In this document: in pieces, positions 56,637 to 64,000 of the stretch
Layout: each line of letters opens with the position of its first letter
Numbering within the stretch: the stretch's first letter is position 1
NCBI GenBank assembly: GCA_013286045.1
Contig: JABDGM010000006.1
Coordinates: 1-64,000 of the forward strand
DNA from: Planctomycetota bacterium
GTDB lineage: Bacteria > Planctomycetota > Planctomycetia > Pirellulales > Lacipirellulaceae
Direction: 5' to 3'
DNA: 64,000 nt
Made by a program: the position numbers and the translations under genes
The notes under the pieces: generated by a model
Database searches by the model: none
What the model saw: only the letters and a program-made list of their open reading frames with translations
Told to the model about the DNA's origin: nothing

Positions 56637-57070
56637 TATTCCTCGATTTCCAACCTCACTTCGCCCACCAATCCCCCAACACACTCCGGCACATCATGCT
56701 CTACCAAGATCTCTAAGCGCTCGTCCCCCCCCAACAAATCTGTAACGTCCACACGCATCGGCGCACGATCCATCCGCACTTCGCCCACTTGCTTGCCATT
56801 TAGCTCTACCGCCCCACGCGACCGCGGCGCTTCCACCACGAGAAACACGCGCTCCCCCAATTCGAGTCCCGTCGGCTTATGAAATGCCCGGGTATAGCGG
56901 ACACGGCCAAGAAAATCGCCGCCCAGAATCGCCGACCAGTCCGCCGGCATGTTCACCCGGAATCCCGCCGCAAGCTCCTCAGCCGACTCCAGAATCGTCC
57001 CGTCGCCTTGAGGCACGAACCGCGCCAGCGGTTCGACATGCCACGGCCCGCGTAGTCGAATCACGTGCAT
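56636..57070 (-). CDS. Small galactose-binding-like (GH2 sugar-binding fold) protein
   Basis: The ATG at 57070 (MHVIRLRGPWHVEPLARF) gives 144 residues that form one beta-sandwich domain like the sugar-binding domain of GH2 beta-galactosidases: 'RLRGPWHVEPL', 'ADWSAILGGDFLGRVRYTRA', 'ERVFLVVEAPRSRGAVELNG' and 'RVDVTDLLGGDERLEILVEH'. The catalytic TIM barrel that normally follows is absent. There is no signal peptide. It may bind carbohydrate or support a partner enzyme, or be a stand-alone remnant of a larger hydrolase. It is 81 nt after the pseudopilin-like gene on the same strand. Confidence 0.65.
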   Translation of the reverse strand: MHVIRLRGPWHVEPLARFVPQGDGTILESAEELAAGFRVNMPADWSAILGGDFLGRVRYTRAFHKPTGLELGERVFLVVEAPRSRGAVELNGKQVGEVRMDRAPMRVDVTDLLGGDERLEILVEHDVPECVGGLVGEVRLEIEE

Positions 57071-57150
57071 GCGCGGTAGCAATTGCGGGAACGCGAGTGA
57101 AGAATCTGCTCCATCGAACCAACCCTAAGCCCCTAGCCCCCGGTCCCACA

Positions 57151-59472
57151 TTACTCCGGCATAAAGTGCTGATTCACACGCACCTGTCGAATCGCTCGGC
57201 TATCGCGCTCGTAAGCACGGATCACGACTTGCACGCCTCGCAGCGGCTTGTCGTACGGCGGCGCGGTTTCGCGCTCGCCCGCATCATCTGGGCCGAAACG
57301 TCTGTCCCGATCAATCTTCTGGGTCACAGGATTATAATAACTCCCGGTGTCCTCTAGCCCATTCGTTCCGGCATCGACGACTGAGTTCGCGACCACCCAC
57401 GCACCAGAAGAAAGCGCGAATTGGTTTTCTATAATACCGTTGTTTTCATAATGAAAAGACCAGGTATCGTACACCGCAAACCCTGGCGCGAGCGGCGTAC
57501 CGTACACGTCGGTAATTGCCCGCGGCGTAAAAAACCAGGGGTCCGCCGATGCCTGGTAACCGCTCGCATACGCCGGAAGAGGAAAAAAGCCATTGCCCCC
57601 TGGCGGCGTGTTGATCGTAAACCACGGGTCGTACCCGTACCCCAAATCTACATATGCGCCTTGACCGACGTATGGGTACGTCGTGGTCTTCGTTCCGATT
57701 TGGCCGGCTGGTGATCCCATATTATCTGAGTGGAAATACGCCCCATTCGCTCCGTTCGGCGCCTGCCCCCGCCACCCCGGGTCGCTCGGCGTCAGCACCA
57801 CATCATAGCCCTGCAACGTATCACTCGGGTTCTTCCACGTCGCAAATAGCGGGGCCCCCGGATCGAATACTCGCAAATCGAACGCCAACACGTCGGACAG
57901 CATCACGTCTTGGCCCCGTCGAGTCCCCCATAGCGGCACAGGCCCATGAAGCACCTGCACAACCTGTCCATCATCGTTTAGCATCGCCTGCGCCGTCGCC
58001 GGAACGCCTCCCTTAGGCAATTGGTTCACGTAAACAAACGGCCGAACCTTGTAGATACTCGCGCCCGCCGCGTAACTGACTGGATCGACCGAGTAGCTCA
58101 AAATGCAACTCTGGAAAACATTCGCCTTTGCGGTCGGTTGAGGGCTCGGCGGGGTCTGTATATCAGGATCGGGCATGAACGTCAGCGCTGGCGCGCCCGT
58201 GTATCCGCTGCCCCACGACTCGAGCGCAAACGGATATCGCCGTCCGCTGGTCGTAACACCCGGCCCCGTCACACCGCCCGTGGAAGGCAATGTGCCAGAA
58301 AGCCAATATCCGTAATGCCCAAATCGATTTTCACGCTTCGTCAAATCTCCCAGCGTGTTCGCCATGATTTTCCACTGCTGCACGCCATAATCCCATTCCA
58401 AACGGCATGAAATGTCATAGCGGTCTTGAAATGAAATCAAAGCCGCGATCGCTCGATCGACATCCGTCTGCTTGAAATTGCCCGCCGGCAATAACCGCAA
58501 CAGCCCCGGAACCGGCTTGAACTTCGGCCCGCTCCCCTCCTGGACCATGCCGTCATTATCGCCGTCCAGCGCCTTATAGGGATTCAACCACGGCGCTATC
58601 AGAAGCGTGCGACGATAGATCGTCCGCATCCCTGGCTCGCCGAAGAAATGATTCGCCGTCGGATCATCGGCTAATGTTGCGGTCGTATACCCAGGATTTT
58701 CGATCGCGAACCACACCACCTCCGCCAACGGCGATTCGACCGATTCGTAAGTCCATTGATCGTAAGAATTGGTTCCCTTAACTGGAATTGATGGCCCCGG
58801 TCCCACGAACGGCTTATGCTCATTCCGCACCGTCAGCATCAACACGTCGTCATAATCACCGAGGCCGGCGCCGTCGGTCGCCCATGTCGGATCCGCAAAC
58901 GGCGTCGTATTCGCGTCGCTCGAGGGAATCATCGACGTCGTATGATCGATTTCCGGGTCTAATGGCGATGGCGGCCAGTTCGGCGAGAGCGCCGTCGGGG
59001 CCTTCGACGTCGGAGTCGACGGATTCCCATCGATCAGCCTGCTCGCCTCCCCTTCGCGGCATGGCCCTTCGATAATCTCGATATAACCATGATTCGACTC
59101 CGGCCGCTGCCACGTCAGCCCCGGGCAAGTTGCCCCCTGCAAATCCTCCTGAAGCGTATTTCGAACCTGACGAATCTGCGCGTTGAGCTCCATCGTCGCC
59201 CGGCGATTCCGCACGCTGTTGCTCACGTTGGCGAACAATGTCACCACCGCCGCCATCATCACTAGCGTGATCGCCATCGCGACCAGCATCTCGATCAACG
59301 TGAAACCGGTCCGGCCCTCCGATGACCCCGGCAGCCCCCGGTCAATGATCCGCCGTCGCGGGCTCTGCCGGGGGTTCGCCTTGGACCGCAACGTTTCGCA
59401 GCGCAATAACCTGCAACAGAATCCGACGCTGGGCTGCGCAAGCGCCCGAGCCGTGTAGTTGCTTCGCGACAT
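57151..59472 (-). CDS. Large pseudopilin-like protein (type IV prepilin N-terminal motif)
   Basis: The 773-residue protein has a type II/IV prepilin cleavage and methylation motif, 'RTG|FTLIEMLVAMAITLVM', with the cleaved Gly at about 56 and Glu+5 present. A 20-residue hydrophobic helix and 'NSVRNRRATMELNAQIRQVR' complete the N-terminal pilin helix. The leader of about 56 residues is unusually long and rich in Arg. The remaining 680 residues are beta-rich with many Gly/Pro segments ('DYDDVLMLTVRNEHKPFVGP', 'TIYRRTLLIAPWLNPYKALD') and no family I recognise. Planctomycetes encode many such 'GspG/H-like' proteins with huge C-terminal regions. It would be inserted in the inner membrane and handled by a pseudopilin assembly system encoded elsewhere. 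Confidence 0.82.
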   Translation of the reverse strand: MSRSNYTARALAQPSVGFCCRLLRCETLRSKANPRQSPRRRIIDRGLPGSSEGRTGFTLIEMLVAMAITLVMMAAVVTLFANVSNSVRNRRATMELNAQIRQVRNTLQEDLQGATCPGLTWQRPESNHGYIEIIEGPCREGEASRLIDGNPSTPTSKAPTALSPNWPPSPLDPEIDHTTSMIPSSDANTTPFADPTWATDGAGLGDYDDVLMLTVRNEHKPFVGPGPSIPVKGTNSYDQWTYESVESPLAEVVWFAIENPGYTTATLADDPTANHFFGEPGMRTIYRRTLLIAPWLNPYKALDGDNDGMVQEGSGPKFKPVPGLLRLLPAGNFKQTDVDRAIAALISFQDRYDISCRLEWDYGVQQWKIMANTLGDLTKRENRFGHYGYWLSGTLPSTGGVTGPGVTTSGRRYPFALESWGSGYTGAPALTFMPDPDIQTPPSPQPTAKANVFQSCILSYSVDPVSYAAGASIYKVRPFVYVNQLPKGGVPATAQAMLNDDGQVVQVLHGPVPLWGTRRGQDVMLSDVLAFDLRVFDPGAPLFATWKNPSDTLQGYDVVLTPSDPGWRGQAPNGANGAYFHSDNMGSPAGQIGTKTTTYPYVGQGAYVDLGYGYDPWFTINTPPGGNGFFPLPAYASGYQASADPWFFTPRAITDVYGTPLAPGFAVYDTWSFHYENNGIIENQFALSSGAWVVANSVVDAGTNGLEDTGSYYNPVTQKIDRDRRFGPDDAGERETAPPYDKPLRGVQVVIRAYERDSRAIRQVRVNQHFMPE

Positions 59473-59575
59473 AGAAAAGTCCTCTCGCCGATTGCGCGGC
59501 CCCCGCCGCGGCCCTGTTCCACTACCATTATGGCCCGAGGCCGCGCACCAGTCGAGAGATTTAACTGCGCCGCGA

Positions 59576-61133
59576 TTACGCCATATGCCGCGTCCATCGC
59601 CGCCGGAAGCCTCCCAAAGCGAAGGACCCGCTTACCACGAGAAGAAGCGTCCCAGGCTCGGGAATCGTCGCTACCGACAATTGAGCCATCGGATCCCAAT
59701 TCCCGGCGACTTTCCAATTCGGATTCGTATACGCCGCCGGGTTACCAGGAATCGGGTAAATCTGCGATACCGTAGCGTTCGCCGTGTCGTTATTCGAGTT
59801 GCGGTCGCCCCAAAACGCCGGCCAACTGTAATTCGGATCCCCCGGAATCGCCGAACCCGTTCCCGGATTGTTCGCGTCTCCCGCCGCATAACCCAACCCA
59901 TACCACGGATACTGCGCCTCGTACGAGAACAAATTCGGTACGGTGTAAGCCGCCGCCTGACTCGCAGTCAGCTGATGTGACCACGCCACGCGCGACGACA
60001 CATCCAACGGGTTGCCACCCGCGTCCATGCTATTAAACTCCGCATACCGCGCATCCTTCAGCGGATTGCCATCCTGTTTCCCGTTCGCGGCATTCAATTC
60101 ATTGGCGTTCCAATTCAAGTAACCCACCGCACGAACTGCCGCCGGCATTTTAGTGTTGATGAACACAGTACTTGCGTCGCCACCAACTTGCTGCCATCCC
60201 CACGGGCGACCCAAATACATGTTGTTGTTCGCGGGCCCGTTCGCATTCGCAGCGCCCTGCGGATCAATCACCGGATTGTTCTTCACACTGTTGGCGGTGA
60301 TCGTGCTGTTGAGAAACACGATGCCGTTGGAAGTCTTCTTATCGGTGCTGGCCGCCGTAATCGTCCCTCCCGAATGATCGCCATCCATATTGATCGTCGA
60401 GTTGTCGAAAACGGTCGTCCCATCCGCAAAGATAAAATCGATATCCCCACTCACCGTCGAGTTTTTGAAATAAGATCGCCCACCCTTGGTATACAAAGTG
60501 TCCTGATACCCCAGGAACTTGCAGTTCAAAAACGCCTGCTCATCTCCTTGCAACAACAACGCCACCGCGGGCGCGTTTGACGTTTGCGCCGTCGTTCCAT
60601 TGACGTAATCCCCCTGCGGCGTCACCGCCTTGTGACCCGCGTTCACGATGTACGGCGTATTCGTGCTGTTCGCGAACGTAATGCCGATCGCGCTCGTATT
60701 GTTCCCCTTCAGCTGCAGCGTCGAACTGCCTGTGGTGCCTAGCGCGCCGCTTCCCGGATTGTAAGACGAGTCCAGAAACGACGTGATCACAACGTCATCC
60801 GGGGTTCCCAGTCAGACCTACAAGCGCGATGTTGTTCCTGCTGTTCGAAAGCGACACGCCCGTCGTGATCGCCGTGTTGTAGACGCCGGGCGCGAATACC
60901 AATCGATTCGGATTACTCGCCGATGCTCCGGCCGGCATGCCGGTGCTTCCCAGCGCCGTCGTAATCGATTTGTACGCCGCGACATAGCTTCCGAACGGCG
61001 CACCCTCGACCCCCGCATAATTCGGATCAATGTAGTAGTTGCCCGCCAAAGACGGATTGCAAACAACCGCCAACAACCCCGCGGCAACAATTGAAAACCA
61101 GTGCCCCAACGCCTGCTTGAATGTGCCCTTCAT
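59576..61133 (-). pseudogene. PEP-CTERM pectinesterase (CE8), interrupted by one +1 frameshift
   Basis: Two minus-strand frames combine to about 518 residues. The first (ATG 61133) has a signal peptide (MKGTFKQALGHWFSIVAAGLL...) and ends at 'LVGLTGNPG'. The second begins 'VITSFLDSSYNP'. Removing one base from CCCCGG (60799-60804) restores GLTGNPDDVVITSF, the expected pectinesterase text. The beta-helix core has 'FLGYQDTLYTKGGRSYFKN' (catalytic QD), 'SGDIDFIFADGTTVFDNS' (catalytic Asp) and 'NMYLGRPWGWQ' (Arg). The C-terminus is a PEP-CTERM sorting tail: 'TIPEPGTLLLVVSGSFALGG' with FRRRW at the end. It would demethylate pectin-like polyuronides outside the cell after exosortase processing. The remaining sequence is intact, so it may be a recent or artefactual break. 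Confidence 0.86.
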
Positions 61134-61391
61134 TAGCGAATCTCCTACCGTGCGCGTTTCGGATTCAACCCGTCGCTCGGAGTTCGCAATTCAGGCAACG
61201 CTGGACAACGTAGATACCGATCGCGTGCGCGCCGACAACCACTCGCAAAGATTTCGCACTCGACCGAAGAGAAATTCCAACCGACTCGCCTGTTTACGTC
61301 TTCGAACGACGTCACTTTCGCTGATTCTAGCGCGCAAGATTGGTGCAACAACCGGAACTTTTTGCAATCCACTTCAGAATTCACGCAACGC

Positions 61392-62429
61392 CTAATGCGT
61401 TGCCGTGGTGGGCGGCGTCCCCGACGCCGACGCGGCCCCGTCGCGCTTCGCAGCAATCAGCGACGCCACGATCGACGTCCCCAACAAGCCAATAATCACT
61501 AACAGTGATTGCCAATTCGCCGGCTCCCAACCCGTCGCTTGCTTCACGATCATCTTCACCCCGATGAACCCCAGCACTGCCGAAAGCCCGTAGTTGAGAT
61601 ACCGAAACAGCCCAATGACCCCCGCGAGCAGAAAATACAGCGCTCGGAGCCCCATGACCGCGAAGATGTTCGACGTAAACACAATGAAAGGATCGCGCGT
61701 GATCCCGAAAATCGCCGGCACGCTGTCGATCGCAAACAGCACGTCCGTGAAGTCGATCACCAGCAGCACGAGGAACAGCGAGGTCACGAACAATTGCCCG
61801 TCGACTCGCACAAAAAACTTCTGCCCGTGCGAGCCAGGGGCCACGCGCAAGTACTTGTGCCCCAGCCGCACAAATATATTCTGATCAGGGTGAGTCTCCG
61901 ACCCGTGCGACATGGCCAGCTTGATTGCCGTATACACCAGGAATGCACCGAAGAAATAAAACGCCCATTCGAAGTAATGCAGAATCCCCGCCGCCGCCAC
62001 GATAAACAGCAATCGCAACGCGATCGCGCCGATGATTCCCCAAAACAACACCCGATACTGGTACTTCAACGGCACGCCGAAGTAAGCGAAGATCACCACG
62101 AACACAAACACGTTGTCCATCGACAACGACCATTCGACGATGTACCCCTGCAGGAAAGCCATCGCATGCGGCAAACCGGGCGGCGCGATCTGCTCGGCCC
62201 ACCACCACAGCCACAAATTGAATACCAGTGCCAATAGGCACCAGAACGCCGTCCACAGCGCCGATTCGCGCAACGTCGGCTCGTGCGAATCTCGATGGAA
62301 CACGAACATGTCGAGCGCGAGCAGCACGAACGTGCCGACACAGAACGCAACCCAGTGCACCCAGGTCACGGGCAAATTCGCCGCCGCCACAGCAGCGCCA
62401 TTCGCAACTTCAGCAACGAGCACCGTCAA
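61392..62429 (-). CDS. TerC family integral membrane protein (Alx-like)
   Basis: The 345-residue protein has about nine membrane helices. It starts at TTG (62429); a GTG six bases later is an alternative. Family marks are 'FVLLALDMFVFHRDSHEPTL', 'EWSLSMDNVFVFVVIFAYFG' with the conserved D-N, 'FTDVLFAIDSVPAIFGITRD' and 'FIVFTSNIFAVMGLRALYFL', all typical of TerC/Alx proteins. Relatives move manganese or calcium across the membrane and protect metalloproteins in the envelope. The conserved acidic residues are all present. A promoter (TTGCCG-17-TATGAT) lies about 95-125 nt upstream. I see no yybP-ykoY riboswitch. It is a single-gene unit facing the pectinesterase gene. Confidence 0.9.
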   Translation of the reverse strand: MTVLVAEVANGAAVAAANLPVTWVHWVAFCVGTFVLLALDMFVFHRDSHEPTLRESALWTAFWCLLALVFNLWLWWWAEQIAPPGLPHAMAFLQGYIVEWSLSMDNVFVFVVIFAYFGVPLKYQYRVLFWGIIGAIALRLLFIVAAAGILHYFEWAFYFFGAFLVYTAIKLAMSHGSETHPDQNIFVRLGHKYLRVAPGSHGQKFFVRVDGQLFVTSLFLVLLVIDFTDVLFAIDSVPAIFGITRDPFIVFTSNIFAVMGLRALYFLLAGVIGLFRYLNYGLSAVLGFIGVKMIVKQATGWEPANWQSLLVIIGLLGTSIVASLIAAKRDGAASASGTPPTTATH

Positions 62430-62525
62430 AACCCCCAGCGTTCAGGCCCAGTCCAAAAAACGCCCGGCCCAAATCCCCGCTGTTAAGCCGCGACGCGAAG
62501 CGGATCGCTCCCCCAACCCCGCGCT

Positions 62526-62554
62526 ATCATAGGCCTCGATGCCCAACCCGGCAA
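62526..62554 (-). promoter_or_regulatory. Candidate sigma-70 promoter of the TerC family gene
   Basis: On the minus strand TTGCCG (62554-62549) and TATGAT (62531-62526) are separated by 17 nt. The implied leader before the TTG start is about 90 nt and GC-rich. The two hexamers match the sigma-70 consensus at four and five of six bases. Confidence 0.5.
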
Positions 62555-62589
62555 CCTTCGAAGCGCGGCCCTTCGCGCGTCCATCGCAA

Positions 62590-63474
62590 CTACGCTGCTT
62601 CCGCAAGTCGCGGCGCCATCCAAGAAAACTGCTGATCCGAAACCTCACTCAGCAGTTGGTCATAGGGCCGATAGTGTTCGCGCAACAACGTCAACACGCG
62701 TGGATCGATCGACTCGTGGCTCACGTCGACGCGTTCGTCCGCTGGCAATCCGATCTCGATGCTCTCGAGCCCCATAAAGTTGAAGACGCGATCGCAAGCA
62801 GCATTCATGTTGGCTCGCAGGCTCGCGCGATCCATCACGAGAATCTTGTTTCTCGGATAGAGCTTTTGCAGCAGCTCGAGTTGCAACGCATAATAACCTT
62901 GCGACACATAACCAAGCATCGGCGCCGCCTTCGGCTCGAGCGCTTGACCCAACTGTGCCGGATGCGCATTCGAGCGGATCTCGTCGGCCACACATTCAGC
63001 GAAACTTCGTCGCTCTGCGCCTACAATCTGCCGCCGCCGGAAGTGGTCTTGAGCACGCGCAACCGGATCACTGAGCAACACAACGATCCGAATCTTGGTA
63101 AGCACCTGCCGCATCTGCCGCAGTGCACTCGGGATCGCCAAATACGAATTCGACGCGTCCAGCACGTGCGCTTGCTTCCGTGTCACGCGCATCGAAAGCG
63201 GAAAGGAGGCCCGATACCAACCGACCGACCGCGCCGCGTGGTGCGAGAAGTATTTACTTTCCCGCCGTGTCGCACGAAAGCAACGCGGATGGCTCGCCAA
63301 ATAGGCCGCTAGCCGACTCGCTTCGTCCGCATGCCCGCCAAGAACGACCGTCGTCGGCAAATGGCGGAAATAACGCGTCGAATGCCGCCACAAGTCAGAC
63401 AATGGGCGAAGTACAAACATCAATCGAAGTCGCGGCCTCGAAAAATGAGATCGCCACGACGACGCAACGAACAC
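62590..63474 (-). CDS. Sulfotransferase-like protein with altered PAPS motifs
   Basis: The 294-residue protein resembles the heparan-sulfate type sulfotransferases. 'RRESKYFSHHAARSVGWYRA' matches the usual KEPHYF region, 'VLDASNSYLAIPSALRQM' matches the DATPSYL block, and 'KIRIVVLLSDPVARAQDHF' matches the 3'-phosphate loop. The key arginine of LLRDPVERAYSHY is Ser here, and the 5'-phosphosulfate loop near residue 45 ('VVLGGHADEASRLAAYL') lacks the Lys-Gly-Thr-Thr/Ser core. PAPS binding therefore looks impaired, so it may be a binding protein or use an altered donor site. No signal peptide is evident. It lies between the TerC gene and the sigma factor, on the same strand as both. Confidence 0.7.
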   Translation of the reverse strand: MFVASSWRSHFSRPRLRLMFVLRPLSDLWRHSTRYFRHLPTTVVLGGHADEASRLAAYLASHPRCFRATRRESKYFSHHAARSVGWYRASFPLSMRVTRKQAHVLDASNSYLAIPSALRQMRQVLTKIRIVVLLSDPVARAQDHFRRRQIVGAERRSFAECVADEIRSNAHPAQLGQALEPKAAPMLGYVSQGYYALQLELLQKLYPRNKILVMDRASLRANMNAACDRVFNFMGLESIEIGLPADERVDVSHESIDPRVLTLLREHYRPYDQLLSEVSDQQFSWMAPRLAEAA

Positions 63475-63540
63475 GGCGTAATCTAACTTGCGTTTTTCTT
63501 CCGTCGTGCTCGTTGTGCCGTCGTGGTTAATTGATAAGAA

Positions 63541-64000
63541 CTATGCCGTGGCGCCAAACTCAGGCCGGCGCTTACCTAGCTGGCCCTGCAACCGCTGCAC
63601 GATCGCACTGTGCATCTGGCTCACACGGCTTTCCGAGAGATCCAGCGTGTCGCCAATCTCCTTCATCGTGAGCTCTTCGTAATAATAAAGAATGATGATC
63701 AGACGCTCGTTACGATTTAGACCCTTCGTCACGAGCCGCATCAGGTCGGACTTCTGAATCCGCTTCGTCGGATCCTCGCCCTTCTTGTCTTCGAGAATAT
63801 CAATCTCGCGGACATCCTTATAGCTGTCCGTTTCGTACCACTTCTTATTCAGGCTAATAAGATTCACCGCATTGGCATCGGTGATCATCTTTTCGAGGTC
63901 GGCCGCGGTCAGCTGCATATATTCCGCCAACTCGTTCTCGTTCGGCGTGCGGCCAAGCCGGGCCTCCATCGTCTTGAGCGCTTCGTTCAGCTTGCTCGCC
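63541..64000 (-). CDS. FliA/WhiG-like RNA polymerase sigma factor, C-terminal part (partial)
   Basis: The ATG in the ORF track (63969) is internal: the frame stays open to the window edge ('SKLNEALKTMEARLGRTPNE'), so the N-terminus with regions 1.2-2 lies outside. The visible part has region 3 ('NENELAEYMQLTAADLEKMI') and region 4 with the DNA-binding helix-turn-helix 'TMKEIGDTLDLSESRVSQMH'. Both match the sigma-28 (FliA/WhiG) group, which usually drives motility genes. In planctomycetes this sigma factor is often encoded near flagellar genes, but none are in view. The end of the protein, 'QGQLGKRRPEFGATA', is complete. Confidence 0.9.
   Translation of the reverse strand, partial: ASKLNEALKTMEARLGRTPNENELAEYMQLTAADLEKMITDANAVNLISLNKKWYETDSYKDVREIDILEDKKGEDPTKRIQKSDLMRLVTKGLNRNERLIIILYYYEELTMKEIGDTLDLSESRVSQMHSAIVQRLQGQLGKRRPEFGATA

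Noticed and set aside
62430-62525. yybP-ykoY manganese riboswitch ahead of the TerC family gene
   Set aside because: The leader is only about 90 nt and I see no paired conserved loops of that riboswitch.

Overview
This window reads as a chromosomal segment from a planctomycete, most likely of the Pirellulales type. The taxonomic call rests on gene families: DUF1501 and DUF1549/DUF1553 proteins with a planctomycete cytochrome/WD40 protein, a Tat-exported Gfo/Idh/MocA oxidoreductase, DUF1080 proteins, a PEP-CTERM protein and a FliA-like sigma factor. Coding is dense, GC-rich and mostly on the minus strand. No insertion sequence, phage gene or CRISPR array is visible.

Layout. (1) 1-5953, plus strand: a secreted DUF1501 / DUF1549-DUF1553 / cytochrome-WD40 cluster. 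(2) 5965-23805, minus strand: a 15-gene exopolysaccharide operon. Read in transcription order it encodes a GumC-like chain-length protein with a degenerate BY-kinase domain, a priming sugar transferase, a dehydrogenase-acetyltransferase-aminotransferase trio of the WbpB/WbpD/WbpE type, an O-antigen ligase/polymerase-like protein, a zinc-ribbon methyltransferase, a flippase, one GT2 and two GT4 glycosyltransferases, two FemAB-like transferases, a JmjC-like dioxygenase and a polysaccharide-deacetylase-like protein. Several neighbours overlap by ATGA, which suggests coupled translation. (3) 24296-30103: an Lhr-type helicase and a Tat-exported oxidoreductase. (4) 30253-35876: an ImuA-ImuB-DnaE2 mutagenesis cassette with a good candidate promoter/operator. 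(5) 36064-42778: a degenerate aldo/keto-reductase-like protein, tRNA-Gln(CTG), an FHA-GAF-PP2C regulator, a BON protein, and serA and serC. (6) 43089-53860: aconitase, an MFS transporter, an endonuclease/exonuclease/phosphatase-fold protein, planctomycete hypotheticals, aspartate carbamoyltransferase and a fused ABC-2 permease flanked by heptamer repeats. (7) 53893-64000: argG, a tandem DUF1080 gene and a PEP-CTERM pectinesterase, each broken by a single +1 frameshift, plus a large pseudopilin-like protein, a TerC family protein, a degenerate sulfotransferase and the C-terminal part of a FliA-like sigma factor.

How the parts work together. The polysaccharide block contains most steps from priming to export: initiation on undecaprenyl phosphate, synthesis of a probable diacetamido-uronic acid, chain assembly, flipping, polymerisation and length control. 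It also carries an unusual tail of modification genes. The PEP-CTERM pectinesterase and the FemAB-like proteins hint at an exosortase/EPS surface system, although no exosortase lies in the window. The imu cassette is a complete SOS mutagenesis module. The rest is housekeeping metabolism (serine, TCA cycle, pyrimidine, arginine) mixed with planctomycete-specific secreted proteins.
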